From Pratylenchus scribneri (Eukaryota; Nematoda; Chromadorea; Rhabditida; Pratylenchidae): 64,000 nucleotides of DNA. The notes under the pieces were generated by a model. The model had not been told where the DNA came from, did not search any database, and worked only from the letters and a program-made list of their open reading frames with translations. The stretch covers positions 62,001 to 126,000 of the forward strand of contig JAQSEB010000115.1 of assembly GCA_030063045.1 (NCBI GenBank), given 5' to 3'. The translations under genes and the position numbers were made by a program. Positions 33,580 through 50,500 of this stretch are shown here, in pieces (positions within the stretch are counted from its first letter, which is position 1; each line of letters starts with the position of its first letter).

Positions 33580-35400
33580 GCCCATTAAAACTGAAAATCT
33601 CTTGTTTTCCTTTGATTGGTAATATCCGGAAAATCCGATTGAGCCTAATTTTTTTAATGGCTGTTTAATAGAGGAAATGGGAGTTGGGGTAAAATGAGAA
33701 GTCATTAAATGAGAGGGGAATTTTTGTTTATCCCCGCGGGGGCCGGAATGGCGAAGGCGAAGGGGCGATGACCGTTCCCTCTGGACCCCCTTCTCCTTCC
33801 TCTTTTTTGCATCTGCTTCTGCTGCTTTCCTCCACATCAAAACATTGAATGGAGGAGGAAATGGAGTCCAGCCCAACCCCTCACAAACTGTGGCCAAACC
33901 CTTCAAAAAAAAGACTGCTACATTGCTGGCTTTGTTGCTGCTGATTGCGAAAGGCAAATCGCGTGGGGTGTGGCCCTTTTAGTTTTGGGAGGTGGGGCGA
34001 AGGGAAGTTTATTGAAATAGAAGATCGGCATTTTTGAATGGCCATTTCCTTTACAAAACGGTTTTGCTATCTTCAAACCAAAATGTTTTTACTAAGAAAT
34101 TAATGAACTCTGAACTTGTTAAATAAATTTATGCTAATTTTCTAATTAGCTTTTTGGTCAAATTAAAAGCAAAATGCCATTGGGAAATGCCTCCAAACTT
34201 TGGCCAAACTCTTCAAAAAAAGACTGCTCTAGTGTTGGCTTTGTTGCTGCTGATTGCGCAGGCAAATCTTGTGGAGTAGCCTTTTTATTTTGGGGAAGGA
34301 GAAGGGAGTTTATTTGGGGGAAATAATGGCCATAAAACCGACTTTGACATATTTAATCCAAAAGGTTTTAATATGGAAATCACTGAATTTGATAGGCAAT
34401 TTTGTGCTAAATTAAGCCGATTAGTGGCTTTTTGAATCTAGAGAAAAATCAGCGAGAGGGTTTGGAATTTTTCTGAATGGGGCCATTCCATTTTTCAGAG
34501 GAACTTGGCCATCTTTCTTTTAGCCAAGAAAAGAAAAATGAATTTAATTAAACAATTTTGTGCCAATTAACCTTTAATAAAATGCCTATTTGATCACTTT
34601 TCTTAGATCTATAGAATAATCATCGATTATGACTTTATCTTAACTTCCTTGTTTTACCATTACCGTATTTCTTCTATTAGTATTCCTCTCTATTAGAAAC
34701 ACTCCCTCTCGACTTTGATGTACTGTACCGCTTGGCGGGATGAACTTTTTGACAAAATTTTTTATTGATTTCTTATAGTGCCATTGAGCACTATAAAACA
34801 CTATAGTTTGTTCAAAAATATTCACATATAGGAGTGTTAAACTTAGACCCCAAAATTTCCCGATTTTTAGGGCTCTGAAACAAGCCTCGGGGCTTCTAAT
34901 GCAAGGAATATGAGTAATTCATTTCTTATTATCCAATTCTCATCAGTTTCTTTTTTCCCTTTGCATTTTCTAATTTTAACTTAGATATAGATATAGGTTT
35001 ATCCTTTAATTCTTCGATTTTGTTCCATTTATTCCCCTCCACCGCCCATTTTCATTTGCATTATTCCTTTCATTCATTCCATTTTCGGGGTTTAATCCAA
35101 TGCCATTGGCTAACATTTGGCCACTCCAAAAAGCCCCCTTTCCCCTTTCACTCTCGACCACCATCACCAGAATAGAGTCCATCTAAAAATGTTATAGTGG
35201 TCCAAGTCCAAGGGCAAGCTGTGCAAACAAAACAACCCGAAGAAGTGACCATGAATGCCCTGTGCCTTCCATCATGATGGGAATGTTGGCTGAGGGTTTG
35301 GCATTTCTTCTTGTTGTTTTAAGCTTCTGCTGATGAGGCCAAATGGCAAAAAGCCATTTTTGGGGGGAATAATATAAAAAAATTCAAGAAAAATTGAGGG
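33580..35400. other. non-coding, partly duplicated region
   Basis: No gene recognised. A segment around 33885-33990 recurs diverged at about 34195-34295 (TTCAAAAAAAGACTGCT, then GGCTTTGTTGCTGCTGATTG). The rest is A+T-rich with GC-richer patches at 33730-33850 and 35100-35200. Confidence 0.4.
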
Positions 35401-35439
35401 AAATTCAGAATTCGTCGATAAACTTCCATTTTATAATCG

Positions 35440-35835
35440 AATAAATGTGCAAATTCATTTTGGAATTCGTCGAAGAGACAATTTTCCAATTAAATTTTCA
35501 ATTAATGTAATGAAAAATTGGCCATTTCCTCCTTTTGTTTGTGCATAAAATACCGTAAATTTCCTATTTGAAGCCCCCTCTCTATTTGAAGCCCCCTCCC
35601 TATTTGAAGCCCCCTCTAGAAGGTCTATGAAATTTATAAGCCCCGGGGCTTCTAATAGGAAATTTACGGTAACCGATTAAAAACATTGAAAATGCGCCAA
35701 AATTCCAATGATCAATTGTGTTTTTTTTTTGTTCACTGCGAGGAGGAGAGTTGATCAAATGTTTTTGATTGTTTACTCTGATTTGGGAAATGCCATTTGT
35801 CGTTGTTATTCCAATCAAATCAATGGAGCGACAAT
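35440..35835. repeat. duplicated segment, copy 1 (with MITE insertion)
   Basis: Diverged direct duplicate of 36275-36535, sharing TTTTGGAATTCGTC, GACAATTTTCCAATTAA, AATTGGCCATTTCC, ATTCCAATGATCA and CACTGCGAGGAGG-type blocks in the same order. Confidence 0.7.
35553..35669. mobile_element. 117-bp MITE with TA target-site duplication
   Basis: Terminal inverted repeats CCGTAAATTTCCTATT / AATAGGAAATTTACGG flanked by TA at both sides (35551-35552, 35670-35671). Inside are three copies of TATTTGAAGCCCCCTC. The paralogous segment at 36275-36535 lacks it and shows the uninterrupted site. TA duplication suggests mobilisation by a Tc1/mariner-type transposase. Confidence 0.8.
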
Positions 35836-36274
35836 CTTGGTGAACAATGATAAAACAATAGGAAAAGGTTTATTGCTACCATATATAAGGTACAGTACAA
35901 GTACAGTCATTGTAATTATTGATTGATTTAACCCATTCCGCATTCCCGCTCACCAATATCTACCTATTTAAATCGCTTTTATGTTGATCATTTGTATTTA
36001 TATTTCTTGTATAAACAAATAAATAATCTTTATTTTATTGTTTTTTGGTTTTCCAATCCAAACAAATTTTGTTTTATTTTTACTTTTTTTTTGTCTTCAA
36101 AATATTTTTTTGTGACTCTTCCCAGCCCATTTAAACGGCAAATATATCCTTCGGGGGGCAGATATTTGAACAATATTTTCCCCTTATCAGCAGGATGATT
36201 AAGAGGAAAAATGTAGATTTGTAGAGGAAATTCGCCTGTATGATGAATTTCTTTCTTTTACAATGGAAAGAAAA

Positions 36275-36535
36275 GTGCAAATTCTTTTGGAATTCGTCAA
36301 ATAGACAATTTTCCAATTAATTTCCAATTAATGAATAGGAAATTGGCCATTTCCCTCATTTGTTCGCGCATCAAAATAACATAAAACACATAAAAAAATG
36401 CGAAAAATTCCAATGATCATTTGTGTTGTTTTGTTTACTGCGAGGAGGTTGATCAAATGTTTTCATTGTTTATTGTGATTTGAAGGGCTGTTTGGCGTCA
36501 TTCAATAATCAATGGAACAGCAATATTTTAGTTCC
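36275..36535. repeat. duplicated segment, copy 2 (empty site)
   Basis: Diverged duplicate of 35440-35835 without the 117-bp MITE. Confidence 0.7.
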
Positions 36536-36559
36536 AGTTTTCTTCCAAACCTTCGATCA

Positions 36560-37200
36560 CTAATCGACCCAAATAAACCATTTCAATTACCTATACGAAA
36601 AATAAATCAACATATAGCGGTCACAAGAAAACAATCTCCAATCCAAATTCCAAAGTAAAAGAAAGAAAAAAATACTACGAATTTTGCGAATTTTAGTATT
36701 AGCTTCTTTCTTCAAAGATTTCCATGATGCAAAAAATCGGATAATAAAATCCATTCATTCAGCCTATTTTTTCGTCCCTTTTGCATTTCACAAATCACAA
36801 CCCAATCCAAATTAACATTTCTATTGGAACTAATTACCATCGATAAAATCCGCATCGGGATCCAAAAAATTAGTTACTTAAAACACGGGAAAAATTATTG
36901 ATATTGCTTTTAAACAATACTTCAGTTTATGTTACGCGCTTCTTATTAAATACCCGAACCCAAAAATTCCAAAGAAAAGTTAACCTAAATCTAAGCAAAT
37001 TCAAGCTCATATTTTGGCAAGACTGAGTAAAAGCTTTATAATAAAAGCAAATTTCCGGTTTCATACTAGTATTCAATCTTACTCATCATTTTTTAATATT
37101 TTTAAAGAAATTTCAGAGGATCTCTTCAAATAAATTAATTTTGTCTGAAAATCTCAATATTATTCTGCCATTCGCAATTCAATCGTTGCCCAAATCAACA
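36560..37200. other. upstream region of the aldehyde dehydrogenase gene
   Basis: A+T-rich; no other gene seen. It presumably carries the ALDH promoter. Confidence 0.4.
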
Positions 37201-39972
<2,772 letters not shown>

Positions 39973-40639
39973 TTGATTATGCTGAAGAATATGCCCCAAA
40001 TTGATGATTATTGATTCGATTTATGTGTGTGATATTTGCCATTGACCCTTTCCCCCTTATATATTTGTGACCCAAAATTCTCTTGCCTTCTACTAGTCCA
40101 AATTATTGCATTTAATTTTAATTTAAGCCTAAATTTATTCCTTTTTTGTATCTTTGGATGGAAAATTTTGGATTTTAAGCTAATTTTTGGGACAAAATAA
40201 TCAAAAATACACCTATACTTTTTTTCCATCCATCCTTCTCAATGGATTTGTGTAATTTTTTGGTAACTCTTGCTGGATTGAATGACAACAATATTATATG
40301 TGGCCCATTCCCTCCTCATTCCCCTTTGGATACGTGTAATATCCACCAAATCCTCTTCCTCTTATCTTCGCTTCCATTCAATTCAATGTTTGTGTGCTCT
40401 AATCCCCCCAAAATCATTTGACATTTAATTCTTTAGTCTGTGGCTCTTATTTTTATGCTTAAAACAAATTATAAATAAATAAATGAATTTAATTTACTTC
40501 ATTCGATTCAATCAATTCCCTTCCATTTTAAGCATTTTTAATCAAATTTTGGGTTTGATTTATTTATTGGACCTTCAAATTCATTTTATTATAACCAAAA
40601 GATTTTTCCTATTTTTATAGAAGTTTTAACGATAAAGAA
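39973..40639. other. ALDH 3' UTR and spacer
   Basis: A+T-rich with AATAAA at 40474-40479 as the likely poly(A) signal. No further gene. Confidence 0.5.
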
Positions 40640-41182
40640 TTAATTCCGCCTTTTTGACTAAGTTTTAAATAATTCCGCCTGATTGACTAAGTTTTAAATA
40701 ATTCCGCCTGATTGACTAAGTTTTAAATAATTCCGCCTGATTGACTAAGTTTTAAATAATTCCGCCTGTTTGACTAAGTTTTAAATAATTCCGCCTGATT
40801 GACTAAGTTTTAAATAATTCCGCCTGGTTGACTAAGTTTTAAATAATTCCGCCTGATTGACTAAGTTTTAAATAATTCCGCCTGGTTGACTAAGTTTTAA
40901 ATAATTCCGCCTGATTGACTAAGTTTTAAATAATTCCGCCTGATTGACTAAGTTTTAAATAATTCCGCCTGTTTGACTAAGTTTTAAATAATTCCGCCTG
41001 TTTGACTAAGTTTTAAATAATTCCGCCTGGTTGACACTAAGTTTTAAATAATTCCGCCTGATTGACTAAGTTTTAAATAATTCCGCCTGGTTGACACTAA
41101 GTTTTAAATAATTCCGCCTGATTGACTAAGTTTTAAATAATTCCGCCTGGTTGACTAAGTTTTAAATAATTCCGCCTGGTTC
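40640..41182 (+). repeat. satellite B2: 29-bp family
   Basis: About 19 units with the AATAATTCCGCCTG core; two units have a 2-bp insertion (TTGACACTAAG). Confidence 0.97.
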
Positions 41183-42503
41183 GCCTGAATTTTAAAATTC
41201 TTTGTTGCCTTCTGGAATTTGACATTCTATTAGTAAAATTCGGCATTTTTATCTTACCCAGAAAGTAAAATATGATAATAAAATTGGTTTATTGCTCATA
41301 ACTAATCATAATCAGCAAAGTCGGAAAACTTAGAAGACAATTTATGAAAAATAAATTTTTGGTATCTCAATTCGTATAGAAGGCCATTTGACCATTAAGG
41401 CGGAAAAAGTCAAGCAAAACAAAAATCCACTCCCTCCTTTGATTTTATAGCAATGGAAAAAATTGTGGTTCCCCTCCTCCAAACTTTTACTTTTTAGCAT
41501 TTGTTTTGGGCCCACAAATGAATTCCACCCATTTTGGGCCTCATCCCTTCTCCCTGCTTCCTGCTTTGTGTTTGTGCCCATTCAATCGTGCCCAATTAAG
41601 CCGCTCCTCACTCAAAATGTGCGGATGAGGAGGCGAAAAACCCGCCGCCATCGCCATATTGGCTAAAAAGGCAGTAGCAGGCACATTAGCCCCGCACCAC
41701 CCATTTTTTGTTGCTTAACCCCTTGCCTTCCTCCCCCATCACTTTTGCTTTTGGCCCTTCGCGAAGAACTCATCGCCCTTTCTTCTCCCCAAAATCCATT
41801 CCGCAGGAGGCCTTGGCACATTTTTGTGGGTGGCTTTAGCCAAACTCGCTGCGGGGAAATGTGCCAGAAGGAAAACCATCAAAAGGGAATTGGGCAGGGA
41901 GGGGGCACAAAATTACTTTTCGCCTCACTCATCAATACGAAGAAGGCAGCCGGCACTTTCCTTCCCATATCCCATTCGACCATCGTCCATTATTTTTTCC
42001 AAGAAATCCACAGAAGATTGAATGGAAAGCTTTTGTGGAAAGGTTTGGATGGATTAGGCCAAATGCCTGAGGCGCTCATCATCCACCCCTCCGCTTCCAT
42101 CATTTCCTCCCCTCCATCTCATTTGAAGAGCGCGAAATTTGAGATGGCCCCGTCTTCTGGCAAATTTACCTCCAGGCTCCGTTTTTAAGTGCTTCTTCGT
42201 TTTTTGAGAAATCTTGAGCAGGCATTCAATTTTCAATTGTGGGGGAAGGGCTTTAAATGCCGACGTGAAAGTGGCCCTTGAATGGCGTTGCGATCCGCGT
42301 CGAAATTTGTATTCTACCCTCACTCAATTCTTTCCCGTCATTTTCATTTTGGGCACTTTTTCAGAGCGAATCGGGTGTTCCCAAAAAGGATTCTCATAGT
42401 AGAATTAAAATTTTAATTGAATGACGAGGCCCATTTTTTTTATTAAATATACCAAGTGAATACCCACAATTTTATTTTCATCTATTTTCTAGGAATTTTA
42501 AAA
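41183..42503. other. non-coding spacer with GC-richer middle
   Basis: No gene recognised. 41480-42330 is richer in G+C and has overlapping open frames on both strands without motifs or splice-consistent continuations. Confidence 0.35.
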
Positions 42504-42922
42504 ATAATTACGCCTGTTTAGCTATATAATAAATCCGTCTGTTTTAAGAATTTCGCCTTTTCGCTTAGAATAATTCCGCCTGTTTTGTGTTTTCGCTTAG
42601 AATAATTCAGCCTGTTTTGTGTTTTCGCTTAGAATAATTCAGCCTGTTTTGTGTTTTCGCTTAGAATAATTCCGCCTGTTTTGTGTTTTCGCTTAGAATA
42701 ATTCCGCCTGTTTTGTGTTTTCGCTTAGAATAATTCCGCCTGTTTTGTGTTTTCGCTTAGAATAATTCCGCCTGTTTTGTGTTTTCAATTAGAATAATTC
42801 CGCCTGTTTTGTGTTTTCACTTAGAATAATTCCGCCTGTTTTGTGTTTTCGCTTAGAATAATTCTGCCTTCTCCCAGATTGATAATTCCCCTGGTATAGC
42901 TGGGAAATAATTCCGCCTGCCT
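42504..42922 (+). repeat. satellite A3: 32-bp family with degenerate edges
   Basis: About ten regular units (42560-42866) with decayed copies on both sides, such as AATTACGCCTG and AATAATTCCGCCTGCC. Confidence 0.95.
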
Positions 42923-44506
42923 TTAACTTAACCATTTGACCCAATCTTTAATGAAAAAATGCATACATTGGGCCTAAAATTTTCATGACTTTGATGCGCA
43001 CATCTTCACAACCCACAACCAATTTACAAAGGGTGTGAAATTTTCGATGGCACCCGTTGGGTTAAGGCGGCCACATTGCCCCTCACATTTGGCACTGATT
43101 CAATTTGTCATCCTCCCTTCGGCTACTCTTCCCCTTTCTTTCCTATCCATCCGCTTAATCCTTACCCGGCACGGCATCCTTTCCTCCCTCCAAACCGGTG
43201 TGGCCATCAGCCGAGGGGGTTGGGTGTGCATTTGGCCGACTCGGCTGGCTAATTCGACGGCGTCAAATCAAATTCTGCTGCATGAGCGCTTTCGCTTCCT
43301 CCGTTATTTTGCGCCTCATTTTCAACCGCGGCCAAATGCGACGACGCATCTTTGGCCAAATTTGTCAAAGGCACACACAAAATCGACCAGCTCCCGGGTC
43401 ATCAATGTGGCACATAACAATGCACCTCCAATAGTCATTTTTCGACAATCCATTTTATTTCCTATTTTTCGTTTTGTTTTCCATTCAATTTTAGGCATTT
43501 GAAGAATTGAATAAGGCTCAAAATCTTAATTATGACTAATTTGAGGAAAACATGTGACTTTTGGGGCAACCTTTTTGTGCCACTTTACTCCAAACAAGAT
43601 GAAGAGCAATATAAAATTTTAGGCCAAAATTTCAATCAAATTCCCTCACACATTCATTGAGTTGCCTTTTGTTATTTCCGTAGCCACCAAATTTGTGCTA
43701 GTTGATTGGCCTAACCATTTTCACATTTGTTTTGGCAAGGCGACGAAAATTAATTGAATTTATGGTGGTGGCTTTTCCTCATTCCTTTTTGTGTTGATGT
43801 CTTTGGTCAAAGTCTTAAATAAGCAATTTAGTGATGGCCAAACAGCCCCCAAAAGAATGTTGCCAAATTGCACAGAAAATGGGCCAAATTTGTCCAAAGC
43901 TTTGGCCAAAATTTCATCTCATTTTTATTTTAATAATTCTAATAAATTGGCTTCAATCATCCATGCATTAATTTGATCATTGCAACCAAAAAAAGGCTAA
44001 TGACCGGTCTAGAAAATCAGCCAAATTTGTTTAACCCAAAAATATGGACCAAAATATATTCATCCAATATTTGGTAAAACATCATAAATTGATTAAAATT
44101 GACTTCTATGGCTAATTTTTTATGCAGATTTTTATTCAAAAAAAATAAATAAAAGGTGGCCATTGGCTATTTTGCCAGTGGCAACATTTAAAATTCAACA
44201 AATGCCCGAAAATGCCATTCTCGCGCATCACTGAACGTGTGGGCATTGGCACGCATCCAAATTCAGTCCAAATTCCATCCAATTGCCTCACCAAAAGTCC
44301 AAAACAATTCGCCACCTTCCCTCCTCCAATGTTGTCCATTCATCCAACAATTATTGATATGGAAAATTTGTGTTGTGGAATGGCCAATGAAAAAACATTG
44401 GCCAATTGACCCTGTTAACTCGAAATGCATTAGACAAAATTGAAAATTTTTCCTCTGTTTTTATCCAATTTTATCCAAAAAATATGAAATTATTCCCTTT
44501 GTTTAG
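42923..44506. other. non-coding region upstream of the ODR-2-like gene
   Basis: GC-richer patch 43030-43440, otherwise A+T-rich. No gene recognised. A minus-strand frame of 43 codons near 43452-43321 (MDCRKMTIGGALLCATLMTR) has no known relative and may be chance. Confidence 0.35.
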
Positions 44507-47500
44507 ATGAAATTCTTCTTCCTTCAATTTTTCTTAATTTTTGGCAATTTTATCCATCCAAATCTGTGGCCATCGCCAATTTTACGCCATCTTTGTTTGG
44601 CCAAATTCCCTGCACATTTAATTTTGTTGGCATCCATCATTTCGTCGGCATTTGCTTGGCGTGACCCTCAATATGATCCAAATGCCCCGCTGGGCATGGA
44701 AATGCCATCCCCGCTACGATATCGACATGCCCAGAATCCATTCTTCGCTGATTGTGAGTTTTTGAATTTTTGAATTGAAAGGTAAATTGATAGGAGAGAT
44801 TGCCAGTTCAGACAATTTTTCGTTTTTTGGAATAATTATTTTGCCTACTCAAAATGAAACAAGCTAATTCAGTATCTCGACTATTCTTTTGGACATATCT
44901 GAAGAAGGAATTAACCAATTCAGGAAGGCGATATGCCACTTGAAAGCCATAAATTTCTTCTTAAAAGTGGCTCTCAAAAATATTTGATTTATTACAAAAT
45001 TTAGCCCAATTTGTACAAGAAACTTTGGCTTCTCAAATGATATATTGCCTTTCGGATTGGCTAATGCTTTGCTGAGTTTTAGTTAGACAAAAGAATGCAC
45101 AGTTGTAATGTGACGGCACTGAATCCGAATTATAAATATTTGATCAAAAGTTTTGATATCAAAATTTTCTAGAATACGAATTTAATCCAATGGCAAAATA
45201 TTTATTAAAAGCATAAAGGAATGCTGAAATATTGGCCAAATGTGCGAAATTCTGGCGCACCACTCAATTAGAATAGAGTTAAAAATATTGCGGGAAGAAG
45301 AATAATCTAATCACTCTTCTGAACAATTCTCCTACTTCTGAAAATATTAAAATGGAAATGAATGATTGAAAAACGGGAGAATCTTCCCAAATTTGGATAT
45401 AAAATTAATTTATTACGGATATTTTCCCCCGCCATCCGTTTTTATTCTCCACAACCCCCATAACCACACCTCCATATTAAAATTCCTTAAGAAGCTAAAA
45501 AAAGTAATATTCAATCCTGAACAAGTCTATTTGTTTCCATTCTTGAGTAACCTTTCCAATCCAAATCATCTTTTAATTAAGCTTTTATTTGAGCCAAAAT
45601 GCCAAAAATGTGCTACCTTCCACTTTTCTAATCCTTTTGCCTTGGCCCTATATCCCTTGGCTTGGCCCATAAAATTTGTAATTTTCCTCCTATATTTTAG
45701 CTCATCCCCTTCACATTCCAATTTTTCTTATCTTTCGGCTTGAGGCGTCGCTTAGATGTGCCAAACGGCTTCCCCCACCTTATTTGTGCCAATGTGGCTT
45801 CCGCCAATTAATTTGTGCGCCAACCGGCCAATCCCCCTCCCCCAATGCTTTAAGGCGATAAACGGGTGTGAATGTGGATGTGGCGGCAACGGCTCACCAA
45901 TGCCAAAAGGAAGGGGAAAGAAACCCCCCATTCGACCGCTTTACATGCTCCTAAAACCTCTCCCCCATATTCTCCTTTCCACATTTGCCCGCTTCGTACT
46001 AAAAAGTCACATCCATCCACCCAATCCCTAACCCAATTCCCCCTTTCAATTCCTTTATTTTTTCTTCCATTTTTCTCGTCAATGTTTTTCTCATTCAAGG
46101 ATTTAGGACTCCCCAATTCATCGTTTTGGAATTCCAAAATCTTGATTCCATTTATATATTGTCCATATTATCAACTAAATGCCATCCAAAAAAGAAGACC
46201 CCAAAGTTCCATTGTCATCATATTCATTTTTAATTCATTTCTATCTGAAATGCTTAGCATCTTTCCGTGAAGGTTTTTTCCTGTCAACAATTTTGCATAA
46301 CGATTTGCCACTTTTAATTTTGAATCGCCACATTGCTTTTTTTAAACAAATTTTCATCTGAAATGCCTTGAGCATCTTCTCTGGAATTTCTTCCAATCAG
46401 TACAGTAGTCAGCCAACCACCAAATGATTTGCCTCCTTCAAATCGGGCCAGCCTCTTTGAATCGTGGCCATTTCCATTTTCAAACATTGGCCATCCCAAA
46501 TTGGCTTGACATATTTCTATATAATTTTCACATCTAAACCATTTTTATGTTCTTCCGTTCATTTCTTCCTTCTTTTCAATTCCGTCTCGCCTTTCAATAT
46601 GCCTCAATGTTCATTTACCCCACGACCACGAGCACTTGACGCCCCATCCAAATTCAATCATCGCCGTCGGCATTGGCATCATTTCATTCCAATAAAGAGA
46701 GGGTTAAGGCCAATGCCAACATTCTCCCTCAATTCCCCTTTCCAATTTTCTGCCAGCCGCCAATTCGCCACCACTTCTCCACTTCGTATTTCTGGCACCG
46801 CCCCCTTCAAAAAGGGGAGAAGGGAGGAGGCAATGATATTAGGGCCCCTTATGTGGAAAATATGGCATTGCCATTGGCATCCACATCCAATCCATCGTCC
46901 ACGCCTCAATGGCCATAATCCCCTTCCCCCTCCCACATTCCAAAGGCCATATCCATCCTCTTCCCCTTCAATTCATTCTCATCTTCCATATTAAACTTCC
47001 TCCATTTTCTCCTCTTTGGGGCTTTGTAAAGGTTAATCAAAATCGACTTTGTAAGGTTCTGCGCTTTTCTATCTCATCAAAAATATTTTTTCTTCAAAAA
47101 TAACTTTTCTAATAATCAAAACATTCCAAAATCCTTCAAACTTTTTCAATCAATTCAATATTGGCTTTTTTACGGCACAAAAATGGCATTGAATCAGTCG
47201 CTTTTTAATTGAAAAATGGATCACCTTTCGAAACTGTCATTTTATTAGTGAAATATGTCATTGATCAAATTTTGGGCATCTATTTTTGCGTCAATTACCC
47301 ATATTTTTCTCCTTATTGGTATTTGATGGCAATTTAAAATGCGAGATTAAAAATAAGTTTTTCCTTTTCATTCTAGCCTAAAAGCTTGGCTTTCTCATAT
47401 TTTAATTCATTGTCTTCGCGATTCAATTTACAGTACTTATTCCCCTTTTTAATCCATTCAACTCCTTCCTGTTTTTTCTTTCCGATTTTTTGGATTATGC

Positions 47501-50500
47501 GCCTTTTGGGCACAATCACCACATTGCTGCCTTTTTATACCAAAATTATCCTCGCCTCAATCGCTGCTCAACATCATATTCTTCCTTTGGAATTTTGCCG
47601 CAAAATGGCCATTCAATTCACCAAACTTTTCTCATTCATTCTCGCCTCCGTCCATGATCCACCGCCGCAACCAATTGAGCCAGGTAAAAACAAATTTACG
47701 AAGCTCTATTCTAAATTCAATTTTAAACCGAGAGTAAAATCCATTTATTCTTTTTTTTAAAAAAAATAATTTAAGGTTTCTGTTTCTCATATTTTTCAGT
47801 TATTTTTGAACAAAAATTCCAAAACAGACTGAAAGCGAAAACACAAAACAGGCGGAATTATTCTAAGCGAAAACACAAAACAGGCGGAATTATTCTAAAC
47901 AAAAACACAAATAGGCGGAATTATTCTAAGCGAAAATACAAAACAGGCGGAATTATTCTAAGCGAAAACAGACGGAATTATTCTAAGCGAAAACACAAAA
48001 CAGGCGGAATTATTCTAAGCGAAAACACAAAACAGGCGGAATTATTCTAAGCGAAAACACAAAACAGGCGGAATTATTCTAAGCGAAAACACAAACAGGC
48101 GGAATTATTCTAAGCGAAAACACAAAACAGGCGGAATTATTCTAAGCGAAAATACAAAACAGGCGGAATTATTCTAAGCGAAAACACAAAACAGGCGGAA
48201 TTATTCTAAGCGAAAACACAAAACAGGCAGAATTTTTCTAAGTAAGTCAGCAATCGTAATATTCACATTAAAATCAATGTGATTTTTGCCGAGTTTGCTG
48301 CGCTAAAAAACCGTCAATTTCCGCTTGCTTGGATATTAGCCTCCTTTTATTATTAATCCCCCTCTCCCCCCCCCCCCCTTTCCAATTGAATTCACCATAC
48401 ATTTCCGCTCAAAGTCAAATAATTCATTATCCACAAATATTATTTTACCGAGAAAAAACCAAATAAATCCATTTTAATTTATTCCAAGGCATCAACAAAT
48501 CCTACCCTCCCCCATCTAAAGGACAATTATGTAAGCCTAAAAATAGAAAAACTGGTTAAAAAAGATTTTGTGGAAATGGAAGGATTTCCGGCCATTTACT
48601 CCATCCATCCACAATTTCTCCATTCACTGGCATTTTATCGACCAAGAATATTTGTTTGCTATTCGGCTTTGGACGGCAAAAATCCCCCTCCCCCAATGGC
48701 TGGTTCGTTGTCGATTTTGTGTGGCCAAGGAAAAGTACGAAAAGAGCGGAAAAATTAAATTAAATTAAACGAGAAAATGTGAAGTGAAATGGGAAGGGAG
48801 AATTGGCATCAAATGCCGAAAGGCAAAATTGGCGAAAAGAATTGCAATAAATGAATGTTAGATTGAGGGGAAAATACGGGAAAATAAACCGCACAAATGG
48901 CAACAAAATGAAAAAATTTTGGCAAATTTGTGGCAAAAAAATAAAAAGAATAATTTTGGTTTAATAATAATTTGGTTGATCCTCACTCTCGAATGCCAAT
49001 GCCAATCACAGATATTCTCTACATTGGGACAAAAGGGAAATTGGCACCAAAATTTTTACTAAAAATCGGAGCGCCATTTTCCCTTTAATCCAGCAAATAT
49101 GAATTTTATAAAAAATGAGGCTTAAATTATTATGGAATAGAATTTTTGGATGAATTATGTGACCAATATTTCTAGATAAAGGAGGATGATTTATGCCCAT
49201 AAAACGGATTGTTTGCGCCTATTTGCGCCTTTTTCATTTGATTTATTTGCTGAAATTATGGCCATAAGCCTCCAATTATTGGCCCTCATACATTATATAT
49301 TTAATTTATTCAATTTAGCACACATCCAGGCACAAAAATTCATATGTCACAAAAAATTTGGATACTTTTAGGTAAATGCAAAATTCAAAGATTTCTTCTC
49401 TAAATACCCGTTAGGTATTTTTGGTCAAAAAAACTAATTAATTTAAATTCTCATGGAAAAAATCCAAACATTTTTGAATTATCCGATGCAATAGAAATAT
49501 TCGACAGTCTTAAAATTGACTTGATTTTTTGATTCACCAAATTTGCCCTTCATTTATTTGACAATTCCTAATTGCAATTTTGAGCTTTTTACCCTAATAT
49601 TTTGGAAAGCATTTGAAGCCATTTCGACTTTTTGTATTGTTTTCCCCCCATTCATTCTTACGCGCACTTAAGGGCGCAATAAAAAATGTTGAGAAGGAGA
49701 AGAGGCAGGCGGAACAAATTGAATTGAAAAGCGCCGCATTGGGCCAAATGGCACAATATTGGGTGAAAGTAAGAGGGTAAGAAGCTGGATGGAATGGAGA
49801 AGAAGTTGAGAAGGATGTTGGGGAAATTGAATTTGGGTTGGAGTGGCCAAAGGAAAGTTAAGGAGGAATGGGAAAGGGGAATTGACGCCGCGGGGGACCA
49901 ATATGATGACCGGGGGGCCCTCGGGCCAAATTGAACAAGAATGCGCCAAACCATGGAATGCCAACTTTTTTGAAGGCAATGGACACGGTTGAGAGGGGCA
50001 TAATTGAATTTGGCCAAAAAGCATGGAGAGCGGATTTTGTGAAGCGCGGCAGGGGACCAATTCCAAAAGGGGGGGGGGGGATGGGACCAACCAAAAAGGT
50101 TTAGGAGGGACACATCGTCGAAAACTCGAAATTGAGGAGGAGGCCAAAAGAGGAGAAACACGGCAATATGGGAAGGGGGCCCCTCTCGGGGGAGATGCAA
50201 TTTGTGGCCAAAAGGGGGGAGGAGGGGACATTTTTTGATGGAAGGGCGGCACCGGGGGGTAAATTCACGGCAGCCGACCAAAAACTCAAACTAGGAGGCT
50301 CCTCCTTGGCTCTTGTTGGCCTATTTGTTTGCCCAATCTACTTACACACAAAACACAGCTAGCAATCCCCCAGAGGGAAAGGAATTGTAGAAACAAGGGG
50401 GAAATGCGCTCAACTCCCTCCTCCCCTCCTCTCTTCCTTAACAAATCCATTTGATGGGGCCCCTTTGGCTTCCGCCTTCTTCCTTCAAAACCTATACAAC

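Noticed and set aside
33508..33957. Minus-strand frame resembling an ankyrin repeat (GHTPRDLPFAISSN)
   Set aside because: The diverged duplicate at 34195-34295 is frameshifted against it and no further repeats or splice sites support coding.
49658..50281. Minus-strand open frame of about 207 codons
   Set aside because: P/F/S-rich translation without motif, overlapped by another frame of similar length; composition effect of a GC-richer block.
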